Below are positions 27,395-39,716 of a stretch of 64,000 nt of DNA, one piece after another. A model generated the notes under the pieces. The model did no database searches, had not been told where the DNA came from, and saw nothing but the letters and a program-made list of their open reading frames with translations. Each line of letters opens with the position of its first letter. The first letter of the stretch is position 1. The translations under genes were made by a program, and so were the position numbers. Location: contig PUQB01000248.1 in assembly GCA_003024785.1 (NCBI GenBank), forward strand, positions 124,001 through 188,000. The letters run 5' to 3'. Origin of the DNA: Selaginella tamariscina (taxonomy: Eukaryota; Streptophyta; Lycopodiopsida; Selaginellales; Selaginellaceae).

Positions 27395-30300
27395 ATGGCA
27401 AGAATCAGCTACAATGGTGTTGACAAGGACTTCCCTGCAGATGAAGATGGTATTGCATTTGTCTTTGAAACAGATCTCAGGTCTGCATTTGACATTCCAC
27501 CTTGGCAATCTTTTAAAGTGCTGCATTTGATGTCTGTTGTTGGTGGAGATGCTGCGAATGTTGAGGTAGAACCAGAAGGGGCAAGAGCTAGCAGTTTTGT
27601 GTATTACACACTTCTTCCTTCCAAAGGACCACTATTCCGGTTGGAGACAACAGATCGGGACAATTCTATGGTAACAATACTTCGCAATAGTCAGAGATGT
27701 AGGATTGGGAAGCAACTGGTGGTCTCGTCATCGATTCAGCAAGTTGCTGAGGTCCCAGAAGATTGCAACGGAAATGTGATTTACGAGTTGCCAGCACACG
27801 AAACAATGAAGGACAAGTACAAGGGATGAATAGGAAGGATGGGTGTGATTACTGGACTCAACGCTGCACAACACATTGGAATGTTCCAGCTCGTGTTAGT
27901 CGCAGTTCATGTATTGGCCACATGAAATGCGTAAAGGAAACATGTCCGTTCATCAGCTTCAGTAAGAAAGCAAATGACTGCCAATTTAAGGGCACCATTG
28001 ATAAAGTCCAGTTATCTTCAGATGGTAGAGTGCTTGGAATGAAGTGTGTGCATTGCAACAATGAGCCCCTTCTAGTGCAGACATGCTCCGTTGTTGCATA
28101 TTACATAATTCCAGATGATATCACATGCACGAGGCTTTTCATCCATCTTGGAGAACATCAACATCCACGTAGACCACCCGAATCCATCATAGAGTTTCAA
28201 GAGCACGCAATATAATTTTGGAAAAACTGGTAACAGATTCTGGAGATGTATCATACGACAAGGTTCTGTCAGATCTACTACCACTCACAAATCACCGCCG
28301 GTAAGAAAAAAATTATTATTCCTTTTGGAGATGCTTAACCTTTCCACTGTAGAACAAGAGAATGGATATCTCAGGCTAGAACAACAGACACTCGTTTCAA
28401 AGAAGGTTACGAAGGACTTCTGCAGTTAAAGAAGAAGCTATCAATCCCATTCATACATGTTATCCACATACCCGGAATGGACCTCAACGGAGCTGAAGAG
28501 CAGCCTTTAATCTTCAAAATGACGGTTGCCGGCCCAGGATCCGGAATAGACTACATTAGAAGGTGTCAATCTGGTGGTGCTAGACCACACATATCGTATT
28601 GATGATTGGTGTACACTGGGAATACATCTCTATGATCCATTGTAAGTATTAACATATCTATGTTTTAAAATACTTACTAATATAATGCACTTATGTTTGT
28701 GTAGTTTAAGGTCGATGGTGACACTTGCTTATGGTGACATGATCAGGGAGGATAGTGTGGCGGTGATCAAATTTTTGAACACTATGCTTCAAGTGTGCAG
28801 CAAGCAAGGACTTCATAATGTGAACTTTGCGGGGTTCATGTCAGATGAGTCAGGTGCAATTTGGTTAGCATTGCGTCAAGTTTTCAACAATGGGTCAAAG
28901 ATGAAGGAAGAGAAAGGAGTTGTTTGTTCCATTACATGCAGTCAGTGCGTCAAGTTACAAAGAAGTGGATACTTGAGGAACACAGGGAGGAGCACATGAA
29001 CCTTGCACGCTCATGGCCTGCAGCACTAACCAACCAAGATAAGTTGGAACGACGAGTAATGTTGGAGTCATTTTGGGAAGGCAGGTCCAGTAACGTTAGC
29101 GCTTTGCAAACATGGCTGTCATGGTGGGCAAGACATGAAGATCATATTTCCATGACAGAGATAATTGACTTGACAGAAGATGGTGTTGCGAATGTGCCTA
29201 CCACTAACAACTCCGAAGTTGTTCATGCAAGAGCACGAAGAGCAAGGCTGACGAAGCGTGTTCCTTTGTTGGAGGCAACAATGTTAGATTTAACAGATGC
29301 TGTTTTCCAAAGTGCAAAGGTCAAGGCATCATTTGAAGGGAGATATTCAGGCACAGGTCCTTCCATGGAAACTCTTCTGAAACGTGCACAGCAGAAACTT
29401 TCAGCGGGAAAATCAGTGTCTCCAACAACTTTTGCAAATCTTGTTAGTGATGAAGAGCATCTTGCAAGTCCAGAGTTTGCCTCTACAACAAATGTTCGTG
29501 TTCGAACCGTTCGTCAACCGTCAACTGGGGACCATGGGATTGATGCACTTCGTACACATAGACATGACACACAATATGCAGAACAAGTCATCCCAAATGC
29601 ACGCAGGAAAAAACTCAAGTTTCAAGATGTCAATGTCACTGAAAGAGAGACGTTGATGACTCAGTGGGCCATCAGACGCATTGGGGAGGCAAGTCAGGTG
29701 AAATGTCTAGGTCTCACTCAGGACGGTAACAGCAAGTGTGGCAGACCCATAGGATATCCACAAGGATTTCACGGTAGACGGCAATATACAAATGCATTTG
29801 GGAACATTGAGTTCACTCATCAGATGTTATGGTTCTGCCCACGCGATTCTTGTTGCTTCAGACGACCATATGCAGGGATTCCTCCTGAGAGTATTCCAGA
29901 AGTTCCAGAGGTTTGGCCAGTTCAAAAAGGAACAAACTTGAATGCAAATGAGGTTGAAGCTCTTCTGAAAGCAGGATTCAAGTTGGAGGGATTTGAAGAA
30001 ATGGTAGACGACAGTAGTAGCCGAATGGATCGAACACCATCACCACCAAGAGGAGAGGGAGCACATAGAGTACCAACATACCATGGACGGAGTGTGCGAA
30101 CACCAACAAGAATGTCCAAGGAACATGAGAAACATTACAACCAGGCAAAGATTCTTCAAGGTCGGATCAACAACGTGGAGGTGGTTCAAAGAGGGAAGAC
30201 TGAGGCCTTCATTGTCTCTGCAGGCATGCAATCTGCTAAGGTAACAATTTCTACTGTTCCGTCATGCACTTGTGCAACTTTTCAGAAAGCCAAGAACTGG

Positions 30301-30453
30301 AGCCCCTGCCAACACATGTATTTTGTGTACACTCATGTTCTTGGATTGGACCCAACGATTACTTACTTCTTACAGAGGCGGACCCTTACTCCAGCAGAAG
30401 TGCATCGGTTATTGGTTGATTGCAAGCGCAATGTCGAACCTGCGACCTTTTAA
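27395..30453 (+). CDS. Mutator-like (MULE) transposase with SWIM zinc finger
   Basis: DDE-type transposase expected to cut and move MULE-1. Exons are 27,395-28,300, 28,353-28,641 and 28,705-30,453, with 52- and 63-base introns. The N-terminal region has an ISYNGVDKDFP stretch. A WRKY/GCM-like zinc site follows: C..C pairs at 27,910-27,950, GMKCVHCN, and a HLGEHQHP pair near 28,150. The catalytic core has LVVLDHTYRIDDW (first Asp, about 28,580), LAYGDM and NFAGFMSDESGA (second Asp, about 28,840). The C-terminal SWIM finger reads CTCATFQKAKNWSPCQH at about 30,265-30,315. Start chosen at ATG 27,395 because the upstream open stretch has only a TTG. Frame changes near 27,810, 28,205, 28,570 and 28,890; the last 1.5 kb is open. 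Confidence 0.82.
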
Positions 30454-30454
30454 G

Positions 30455-30514
30455 TAGTCGGTATAGTAAAGTCTAGTCGGCAAATAATTAGCGTTTTTCA
30501 CTTGTTGGTCGGCA
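30455..30514. promoter_or_regulatory. GTCGGCA half-sites near right end of MULE-1
   Basis: AGTCGGT at 30,456, AGTCGGCA at 30,475 and GTCGGCA at 30,508 repeat the half-site of the central palindrome array. One more half-site, AGTCGGCA, lies near the left end at 22,912-22,919. Their presence at both ends and the centre suggests that a protein encoded by the element binds this word. Confidence 0.5.
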
Positions 30515-30549
30515 TTTTATATTGAAAGTTAAAGATAATCTACTTGGCA

Positions 30550-30615
30550 GAATATTCTAGAATATTCCCTTTATTTGACAGAATATTCCTGGATATTCGG
30601 GAATATGCGAAAAGC
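30550..30615. promoter_or_regulatory. Perfect heat-shock-element-like motif, right end of MULE-1
   Basis: 30,550-30,567 reads GAATATTCTAGAATATTC: four GAA/TTC units in exact 2-base alternation, which is the consensus for heat-shock-factor trimers. A further GAATATTC begins at 30,581, with TTC..GAA at about 30,597-30,603. It lies just outside the transposase 3' end and mirrors the left-end cluster. It could drive heat-induced expression or act as a transposase site. Confidence 0.5.
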
Positions 30616-30638
30616 CCGTTGTACGAAGCCCGGATCCT

Positions 30639-30649
30639 CGTGACAGTGG
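30639..30649. repeat. Target-site duplication of MULE-1, right copy
   Basis: CGTGACAGTGG, identical to 22,793-22,803. Beyond it the flank 'attaactaagcatgtt' continues the dispersed repeat family also seen uninterrupted at 40,040. Confidence 0.75.
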
Positions 30650-31480
30650 TAGTAGAACTTATTAACTAAGCATGTTTGTAAGTGTACACTCGACTGTTTT
30701 CTACATAGTACTTTGTTGTAGATGATATATCTTAACATAATATATCACGTGTGCGGCGTATGTGATATCAGAGTACACAATGACAATTTTATATGTTTAA
30801 TTTTTTTTTTCAAATTATACACTATGGATCATGTAATTTGTTTAATATTTGATAAAACTAGCTTTTAAATATAATCAAATATAACAAAATCGTTCGATAA
30901 AAAAAATATCTACGAATGGATCAACTGCTTATAATTAATGAGATTTGAGACGCTTAGATTAAGCAAAATAAGTACCATTAATCTTTCTTTGTGTGGTGTA
31001 TGTACTTAAGTACCTGAGACATAGATTAGACAAAGTATTGAAGAGATAATGCTCTTAACATGGAGTCTATATACTTCATGTAACTAGAAGACATAATATC
31101 GATGTCTGCACTATTCCATGACCCTCCCTCTCTCTCTCTCAAACACACACACACGCACACACGGTCTAATCTTCCACCAACCTTTAGAGATGGACACTTT
31201 CAACATATTATGGACAATGAACTTGTACTATGGCACCTCCATGTGTGTGTGTGTGTGTGTGTGTGTTATATGTATAAACTCCTGTTAAGAGAGGTCTATA
31301 CACGAGTGCATCGATAACATTCTAGCTTTAAGCAAATACAATTCATCCACGAAACGGCAAGAATTTTGCATAACCTTGCTTTCATGCACTCGTGGCAAGA
31401 TTGTGTATGTGTGCGCGTGCGTGTGTGCAGCTGGGAACAATGTATATGTAGTAATTGAACAGATTTCCCCAGTGAAACCG
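30650..31480. other. AT-rich region with microsatellites
   Basis: 30,650-30,790 continues the dispersed repeat into which MULE-1 inserted. 31,120-31,165 holds (CT)n/(CA)n and 31,242-31,266 holds (GT)n. The minus strand at about 31,305-31,395 is open and could be an exon of the small gene that follows on that strand, but I do not recognise it. Confidence 0.4.
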
Positions 31481-31503
31481 TGTCATCAGACCCTGCGCTT
31501 ATT

Positions 31504-31685
31504 GTCTATCTAAGAGCACTCTTTATCGGAGCTGCACACAATGGCAAAGGCTCCTGTCTAGCACATACAATTTCGTCTATCAGCAAGGACCTCACATGTT
31601 CACCCTTTTTCTGTTCTTGCTCTTCTTCCTTCCCGTTCGGTACTTCCATTACGGCGTACTCAATTCGCTTCCTCTTGGCCTCCAT
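31504..31685 (-). CDS. Unknown short open frame or first exon
   Basis: The minus strand from ATG at 31,685 reads 59 residues, starting MEAKRKRIEYAVMEVPNGKE, then a Glu/Gln/Lys-rich stretch and RSLLIDEIVCARQE, and ends at a TAG. Composition is protein-like and GC-richer than its surroundings. A GC-richer open stretch on the same strand at 31,305-31,395 may be a further exon. Not recognised. It could be the start of a larger broken gene, so confidence is low. Confidence 0.35.
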
Positions 31686-31699
31686 AATGACCTAATAAC

Positions 31700-34600
31700 A
31701 CACACCTACTTTATATACGTACCTTTAATTTGATACGCATGAATATTCCTTGGGGATGGTATGTATACGATGCATCTTAATATTCACACACACACACACA
31801 CATATGCACACGGATCTCTTTAGCTGTGTATGTGCCCATAGTAACGTATAGATCTTCGTTCAAGACTGGTAAACATAATATATAGCATTTACTAACATTT
31901 TTTATTTTGTTCCAATTTATTATAGATCTAAATAATATTTATTTTATTGTATCAGAAATTTCTATAAATTAAAATTATATTTTTAATTAATATCATTCTA
32001 TTTCATTTCAAATTTCAAAACAAGAATAATTCATTTAATTTTAAATATTTAGATATGCTTACATAAATATGTATATTAAACATTACTAGAAATATTATAT
32101 GAAATTTTAAAAATCAATTTGTTTCATTTTATTTATGTCAATATTTCTAATTTATTTTTTTTTGTGTAAAAGGTTAAATCTTAAATTTTAATTATAAAAG
32201 TAAAATTGTTATAGTTTGACTTACTACATATATTCATTGATATAAGCCGTAATTGAAAAATGTTACGGATTAATAATTAAATTAAATTAATAATAAAGTA
32301 AATTAATAATTAGACATTTCTGTAACATTTTTGACTACAGATTACATCATTGTATATATTCATCAGACTACTTTAAAAACTTAATTTGTCAATAATAAAT
32401 AAATCAAATATACAAGCTCTAAATATGCATATTCTCTATAAAGTAAATAAGCTACCTATTATAAGTGATCACATATCAACATTCTTTAATATAAAATAGT
32501 TAGGGAAAATTGGTCTTAAGAAAAAAGAAATGCACAATTAAAATATCTTAAATGTTAATGATAAATTAAAATTGATAAATGTTTATATAAAATTTGTATC
32601 AAATGTTCTTATTTGTTTTGGTTTCTTATATATTATTATATATTACATAAATATCTTCATCAAACTACTTTAAAGCTTTATAATTGTGATATGGCTTGAG
32701 TTTGATTTATTATAATTTAATTTTTAAGTTTTAAAGTAGTTTGATAAATTTATTAAGTAATATAATAAAATATATAAGAAACCAATAAGAACAATTTAAT
32801 ACAATTATTATATAGAACACTTTCAGTTATCTTTGTTTGTTATTGATAATTTAATTATAAATACATATTTCATATTTACGTAGACAATATAGTTTTTTAT
32901 TAGATAAATAATGATAATATCATAATAGTAATAATAATTGAATTTCATATGAAATTCATGCAATAAATTACAAAAAAAAATATTTTGTTTTTATTTATAA
33001 TATTTAAACACATGGAAAGCAACTTATTAACTTTCATCAATGTTTTAATAAAATAACACTCTTCTGAATTTGAAGTTATTTTAAACAAAAGTTAATAATT
33101 AAATTTTAAAGAATAATTATATATTATTATTATTATATAAAGTTTTTTTAACCAAATAAAGTGAATGACAATAAGTGTATCTTAGTTAATTTCATATTTA
33201 TTATATGTCTATTAGATTTAGATATACAATAAGCATAATATTCACTCTCTAATATATATGACTACGATTGTACATTTGTATAAATAGCTTGTCTATTTTA
33301 TGTGTTTTAAGTATATTTTTTAAATTATTGTTGTAAATATAAAATTTCAAAATAAATAAAACGATTTAAAACAATTATTATATAAACATGCATTTGTATT
33401 AACATTTTATTGTATATATAAATTATATGTTTAATTAACCTGTGACCAATTATTTTTGAGATAAATCTTTTAATGATTCATTTTTGGAATGTAATTTAAT
33501 ATATAATGCATTATTTATTTACTTATTAGTTGTTTTTATCTTTATATTAAAGCACATTGATATATTAGTTTATGGATGCACTTAGCAATCTGTGTATACG
33601 ATAAATAAATAAAATATATATATATTTTAACAAACCACTATTAAAGTGTGGATGCGAATATATATATATAATCGCATGCACATTTTAATAGTGGTTTGTT
33701 AAATATTTATATAATAACACCTATTCTTCTGTCACACAATACTAAAAAATTTCTTTTAAAAAACACTGCATTAATAATAATAATAATATTAATTTATAAC
33801 AATAAGCCTATGTATATAATTAAGCAATAAATAATTAATAATCTGTCACGTTGTGTTGATTTTTATTTTTATTTTTTTAAAAACTTAACTCTTTTTAAAT
33901 ATTTTATTATAAAAAAGTTCTTAATAAAGATACTAAAATGAATTGAACATATCCTCATATGTTTCTTTTTGATTATTTATTGTTATTCTTGATTTTAAAA
34001 TTATTTTAATCAATAAAGTGCATATTAAGTTTAATAATAATTTTGAATAACCGATTAAACACGACTTTAATTAATCAACATTAAATTTATTAAATGAACA
34101 AAACTTATTGAATAAGTATTTATAAGTGGACACTTGACATAGTACTTTATGTGTATAATGTATTTTCCACATCATATGTGTGCATAACGCCCATATATAT
34201 AATACACATGTATATGAAGTAGTTGTGAGCTTTAACTATGCTATAATGTCTAACGAAAATAATGTGTGTGTTTTAACTTTGGTGTTATTTATGTTTGTGA
34301 TTTAATGTTATATTTAGATAATACAATAATATATGTATAAACATTCGTGTATATTTTAACACAAATGTTCACAGATAGGGAGCTATATGTCTTATATCAA
34401 TGTTAAAACGATATTAATAATACTAATAAATAATAAAATATTAGAAATGTAAACAGTGGTTTCATATTTATTTAAAATATGGCACATAAAAAGTGGATAA
34501 TATTAAAAGTATATGTAAAATTTAAGGTAAATGCTTTGGCTCATCTAATAGTTTTTTTTAATGTGTATCTTGATTTTCTTTATCTTTTTTATTATAACAT

Positions 34601-36600
34601 AAATGGTTATTTCGAAAAGAATTCAATTAAATAAATAATTAATTTATGTGTATTAGTGCGTAACTAGGATAAATGCAATGCACAATGAGTTAAGGCATTT
34701 CAAAACACACACAAATACATATGTGTGTCCTTGTGCGTGCATGTGTATGTATATATGGATATATAGATATATGTACATACATAAAATGTATATGTATACC
34801 TTGTTTTGTAAGTCTGTGTTTTATGTGAAAATATAAATGGAATTAATACAAAGATATATTTAGCAATGTGTTCAAAATATATTTAAAGGTCTTTTTAATT
34901 AAGACATTGTTTTTGTTTTTAACTATTTCATAGTTAATATTTTAATATAAAGGACATCAATATGTTTATATCTTGATAATATGTAGTTATTAATGTTTTT
35001 ATTATCTTTAGAGATTAATAAATTTTGAATATAAAATTTATTTAGATGTCTCTTCCCTACTTATGTAATATATTATATTAATATTTGTAATGTTAATATA
35101 ATTGTATATTTTAATTAAAACAATGTATTATGTATACACACACACACTCAGTTAGTAATTATCTTTATTCTTCTCATGTTTACACAACCTTAAAGAAACT
35201 AATTAATTTATGATTATTTAGATAATAAGTTTAGGATTGAGAGTATAGTAATTTAAAATGTTAAAGATAAACTCACCAAATTAAAGATAACATTTATAAA
35301 ATTTATGATTTAATTAAGGATAAACTTACTAAATTAAAATTGTTGGTAAACCTGAAAAGTTATAATTCAATTTTAAAATAAATTTATTGGGTTAAACAAT
35401 TGAGTTAAGAATTATTAAATAATTAAGCTTAGGTATAAAAATTAAAGATAACCTCATTAGATTAAGCATAACAATAGTTTAGTAAGTTAATAATTTAGTT
35501 AAAGGTTCAACTTAATAATAAAATCATCATGTTAAATTAAGAGTCATTAAATAATTACGCTTAAGCATGGATAAATTAAAAGTTTAAAAATAAACTCACT
35601 AAGTTAAATTTAATTTAGGGATAAACTCATCATATTAAATATTTATTAATTAATAAATTATTCTTAAATAATTAAGCCCATCAACATTATTAATATTGTA
35701 TATATAATTATTAACGATTACCTTTGTATAAGTATATTTATAATAATATAAAAATTTATAAGAATGTAAATAAATACATAGATAATCAATTATTAAATTA
35801 ACAATATATTAACGACTGATAAACATGCTTAAAGTATAGAAATCAAAATTAATATACTTGTATTCATGTAAGCATATGCTTTGATTAAGTTAATTTGTGT
35901 TCAGTCTTTAGATTTATTCATTATATAATTATATTGACATTAAATACTGTAATCAATAAAATAAATATCTACAACTTAAATTTTTATTATGAAAAAAGAA
36001 TGATCCTAAATGATTTTAATAAATAAAACAATTCAGATATGGAGAATAAAATATCAGAAAAATAGAAAAATATTTATTCACTTTTCTATATACTTGCTAT
36101 TGTAGGTGCACCAGTGTATGTGTATTTATTACATACAGTACATATATTGGGTAGTGATTTGGCTTCCACGTGTTAGTGTCATGTGTCACATGTGGACGAC
36201 GTAAGGATCGTGTATATAAGTAGGTTCTGAACTAATCAAGTATGTTTCGAGTCTTTTAATTAGATAAGTTTACAATGTTTGTCTTATAGTTTTAAATACA
36301 TTAGAAATTACATAATTAATTATATTAAGAAATATATTGCCAATTAAGAAACTTATATATACTAAATTAAGATTCTAATTATTTTCTTAATACTATATAG
36401 TGTCTTCTTATGTGTTGGTTTAGCTGATAAAAATTAAGTTTATAATTAATTTGATTTTAGCGCATTTGAGTTAGAAGTTTCATCCTTATTGAGTTTTATC
36501 CTGGATATAATAAATTGCAATGTCAATATTAACTAGATTAGATCAAAATATACTGAATTAACATTGTAATATTTTATACTAAATTTTATACTGTACATTT
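31700..36600. repeat. Large AT-rich dispersed repeat (full-length-like copy)
   Basis: No gene seen. About 32,450-35,200 contains, in one continuous run, segments that appear separately at 21,430-22,790 plus 30,650-30,790, at 39,000-40,150, at 1-960 and at 53,980-54,200. It may therefore be the most complete copy of a family some 2.7 kb long. 33,600-33,700 has a local inverted repeat around 'ttaacaaaccactattaaa'. 35,200-35,700 has direct repeats built on 'aactcactaaattaa'. Confidence 0.5.
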
Positions 36601-36774
36601 AGACAATCCGAACTAGACACGGCTGCTTTTTTACAGTCGATAAGTACAATAATTGTTCTGACATATTGTTAGTACACACGTGTTCATTGTATTAAATTAA
36701 GACATTACAACAACTTGCTAAGCCATTTGTTAGTCTTACGTGGCCTATTATTTAATAAATACAGCATTTGTCTC

Positions 36775-36851
36775 CACTCATATATAAATCACGCGTTGTA
36801 TAGCTTTATTATGTAAGTTTGAGCAGAAGAAGAGTTTACAGGATCGCCATC
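36775..36851 (+). promoter_or_regulatory. TATA-like promoter of the small three-exon gene
   Basis: 'tatataaat' at about 36,780-36,788 lies some 65-70 bases before the ATG at 36,852, a normal distance for a TATA box with a short leader. The leader is purine-rich (gcagaagaagag). Confidence 0.4.
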
Positions 36852-37367
36852 ATGGTTTGTGTATCTTTTCTACATACACATGTGTATATATAAGGTTGTT
36901 TTTGTTGCAGAGTGTTGAGCCAGCCAGTAAAAAAGATAGAGCTGACATCGATACGTGGCTGTTGCCAAAGTGGATTGATGATTCTTTAGATAAAAATCTT
37001 AAACAGGTGTTTGTGCGTGTGCGTGTGCGTGTGCGTGCGTGAGAGAGTGTACAATTTCATTTTCACAGATGACTCTGATATCGCTGGACAAGAAGGACAG
37101 GCCCAACCGAGGTGGATGGAGGATCGACAGTCAGAGTAACGGGCCATTTGTAAAATACCCGAAAGAAGATCCCAATACTAAATATCAGAATCTGGCAGTG
37201 CAGAACACAAATGGGAGTAAACAAGTAGTCTACTCTAGCTTGGTTGCCCCTGTTGGTGTGAATCTTGGAAGCAGATGTTCAAGGACGGTTTCACAAAGAG
37301 TATGGATAATGTGAAGGTGGTTGTGATTAAGAAGGTTAATGACAAGTGGGAGATGGTACTTGAGTGA
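36852..37367 (+). CDS. Unknown small three-exon gene
   Basis: Exon 1 is only the ATG, followed by an intron from 36,855 to the acceptor at about 36,910. Exon 2 (36,911-37,005) reads SVEPASKKDRADIDTWLLPK and ends DKNLKQ. Exon 3 starts at about 37,070 with MTLISLDKKDRPNRGGWRID, includes KYPKEDPNTKYQNLAV and, after a one-base frame change near 37,275, ends KVVVIKKVNDKWEMVLE at a TGA (37,365-37,367). About 130 residues, basic and hydrophilic, with no signal peptide or membrane segment. The second intron is a (GT)n/(GC)-type microsatellite. I do not recognise the family. Confidence 0.6.
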
Positions 37368-37689
37368 TAAATAATTAGCCATAAATAAGTAATAAATAAT
37401 TTTGAAGGATATCTTGTATATTCCTGAAATTTATCGTATATTATATATATGTGTGGTGTGTGTGTGTGTGTGTGTCCCTTTCTGAAATTTTTAAATTTAT
37501 ATATATATGTGAAATTTCAATTTAAAACTTTATATAAATTAGATTAACAATTATAAACTTTATTTTGTTTTATTCTAAATATGTTATAAGTTAAATATAT
37601 AATTATTTAAATATATTATTTAAAAATAAGAAATTCTTAAAAATATAAATGTCATTTTAAAACTAAATTAAAAATTTTCTGACCGCCTT

Positions 37690-38600
37690 CAGAAATTTGA
37701 GAATTGACCATGAATCAACTAATAAAGAGAATAAGTATTTCTCATAGATACAACGTGTATTACTGATATCTATTATAACTATTTTAATTGCACTTACTAA
37801 GTTAATCTCACCAAATAATAAATATTCACCATTTTTTCTGTCTTACTTTACATCTTTTTTTTCAATGTTTTATTATTAATTTATTAATTTTAAAACACAA
37901 CACATCATTTTTACGGTTGCATAATGCCACGTACGCAGTTTATTAATTTATAAAGAGTAGGTTGGCTAGTATATAATTTTTTATTTAAAATGTTATAAAT
38001 CTTTTTTTTTAAATAGGCTTCAAAATGTTAATGACAGTGGGAGAGGGTTAACATTTCTTAAACTCTAAATTAAAAATTGTATTAAATTGTAGAAAATAAT
38101 CTGTTTGCTCCAACAATTGTATTAATTAAAAAATCGGTGAAAGCAAAAGAAGAAATAAAAGTCAACTTATTTGCTCAAAAATGGTATATATTATAATTAA
38201 TTTATGATTTTAATAAATATATTAAAATTTACTTATGAATTTCAAGAGCTGAAGATAGTAAAATGTTTTCTATATAACTTTAAGAGTTTATATACATGCA
38301 TACATATTTATTAAGAAACTTTCTAGACATCGCTAACCCATGTATTCAATAAAATTAATAAAACTGCGTACGTGGCAGTACATTGGATCATTTTATGAAT
38401 TAATGAATTAATAATTCGTTCAAAAGAAAAGATATAAAAGTAAGAAATAAAAACATGTGAATATTTTATTATTTAAATAAAGAATATTAATAGGATTAAC
38501 TTATTAAAATAGTTATGAAGGCAAGATGTGATAATTATTAATATCAATAATACTGACAATTAAAATGGTTTATTAATAGTGATAATATTAATACAATGTT
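37690..38600. repeat. Foldback element with inverted arms
   Basis: The left arm (37,690-37,990) and right arm (about 38,330-38,600) are inverted copies. 'gccacgtacgcagttttatt' lies near 37,927 and its reverse complement 'aataaaactgcgtacgtggc' near 38,358, and flanking 'attaattcattaa' and 'aactattttaa' words match in mirrored order. A related arm stands alone at 4,050-4,350. This is the structure of a non-autonomous foldback/MITE element. No coding content. Confidence 0.6.
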
Positions 38601-39633
38601 ACTACAATACTAATACTTTTAAAAAATAAAATATAACACGTGTGAAAGAGACTGAGAATATTAAATAAGAAACAATTTGAATGATAACCCAGAAAGACAC
38701 ACACACATATATGTATGTATGTATCAGTGATATTTACATAACAAGTATATAATGTATGTACATGTATAGACACATAATCTACTCGTCAATGTAAACTTAA
38801 TCAACTCAGTTTCTTGCTCAAGATCGCATTAAGAATTTAATCCTGATTATCATATGGATAATAGCAGATAATAATATAGCAGCCTTGCGAAAAGCAATGC
38901 GTATGTAGTTATTTTATATTTACTGTATACGTACTTTTTTTTTATACCATAAGTGCATACTTATATGCACATAGTTGTCTATAAGTAATATATACTATTT
39001 GAATAGATTAATAAATAATTATATATAATTAAAGTTATATTTTCTTATTTAATAATACATTTAATACACAGTACTTGTGTGGTATAGAGAGAGTATTCTT
39101 AGTTATTGTTGTTATTAGAAAATATAAGTAAAGTTTATATAAAGTTTATTTAACCAAACAAAGTGAATGAATCTTATTTAATTATTCATATTTATTACGT
39201 ATATTAAATTTAGATAATACAATAAGCATATATTTACTCATATAGTATGATCATACATTGTGTGTGTATATATATTATATATATATAGCTTGTCGTATAA
39301 TTTTTGAAAGTTACTGTTGTATTGAAGAAAAAGATAAATAAGAATAATTACGACAACAGTTATAACAAAACATACATATATATCTGTAACATTTCACTAT
39401 ATAGTACATGTAAATTATATTAATTATTTTTGAGTTAAATTAACTTACGATCGATTATTTTTGAGTTAAATCTTTTTATGAACATTTAGAATTGATTCTT
39501 TAGAATGTGCAATTATTATACGACTAGCATTTTACATTATTTATTTATGTATTAATTGTTTTATATTTATATTAAAGCACATTGATACTTTTAGTTTTAT
39601 GCATGCACTTAGAAATCTCTGTATTGCCATATC

Positions 39634-39716
<83 letters not shown>

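Larger units (their letters stand above)
22804..30638. mobile_element. Mutator-like element MULE-1 with DNA methyltransferase cargo
   Basis: A 7.8 kb element bounded by the 11-bp duplication CGTGACAGTGG. The ends are not long perfect inverted repeats. Both terminal 40 bases carry two GGGCTT words in inverted orientation (22,819-22,831 and, as AAGCCC, 30,612-30,631), followed inward by clusters of GAATATTC. It encodes a MULE/SWIM transposase (plus strand, 27,395-30,453) and, divergently, a ParB-like plus amino-methyltransferase protein (minus strand, 23,010-26,320), with a palindrome array in between. Element introns are 51-63 bases long and free of microsatellites, unlike the host genes around it. 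Confidence 0.8.
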
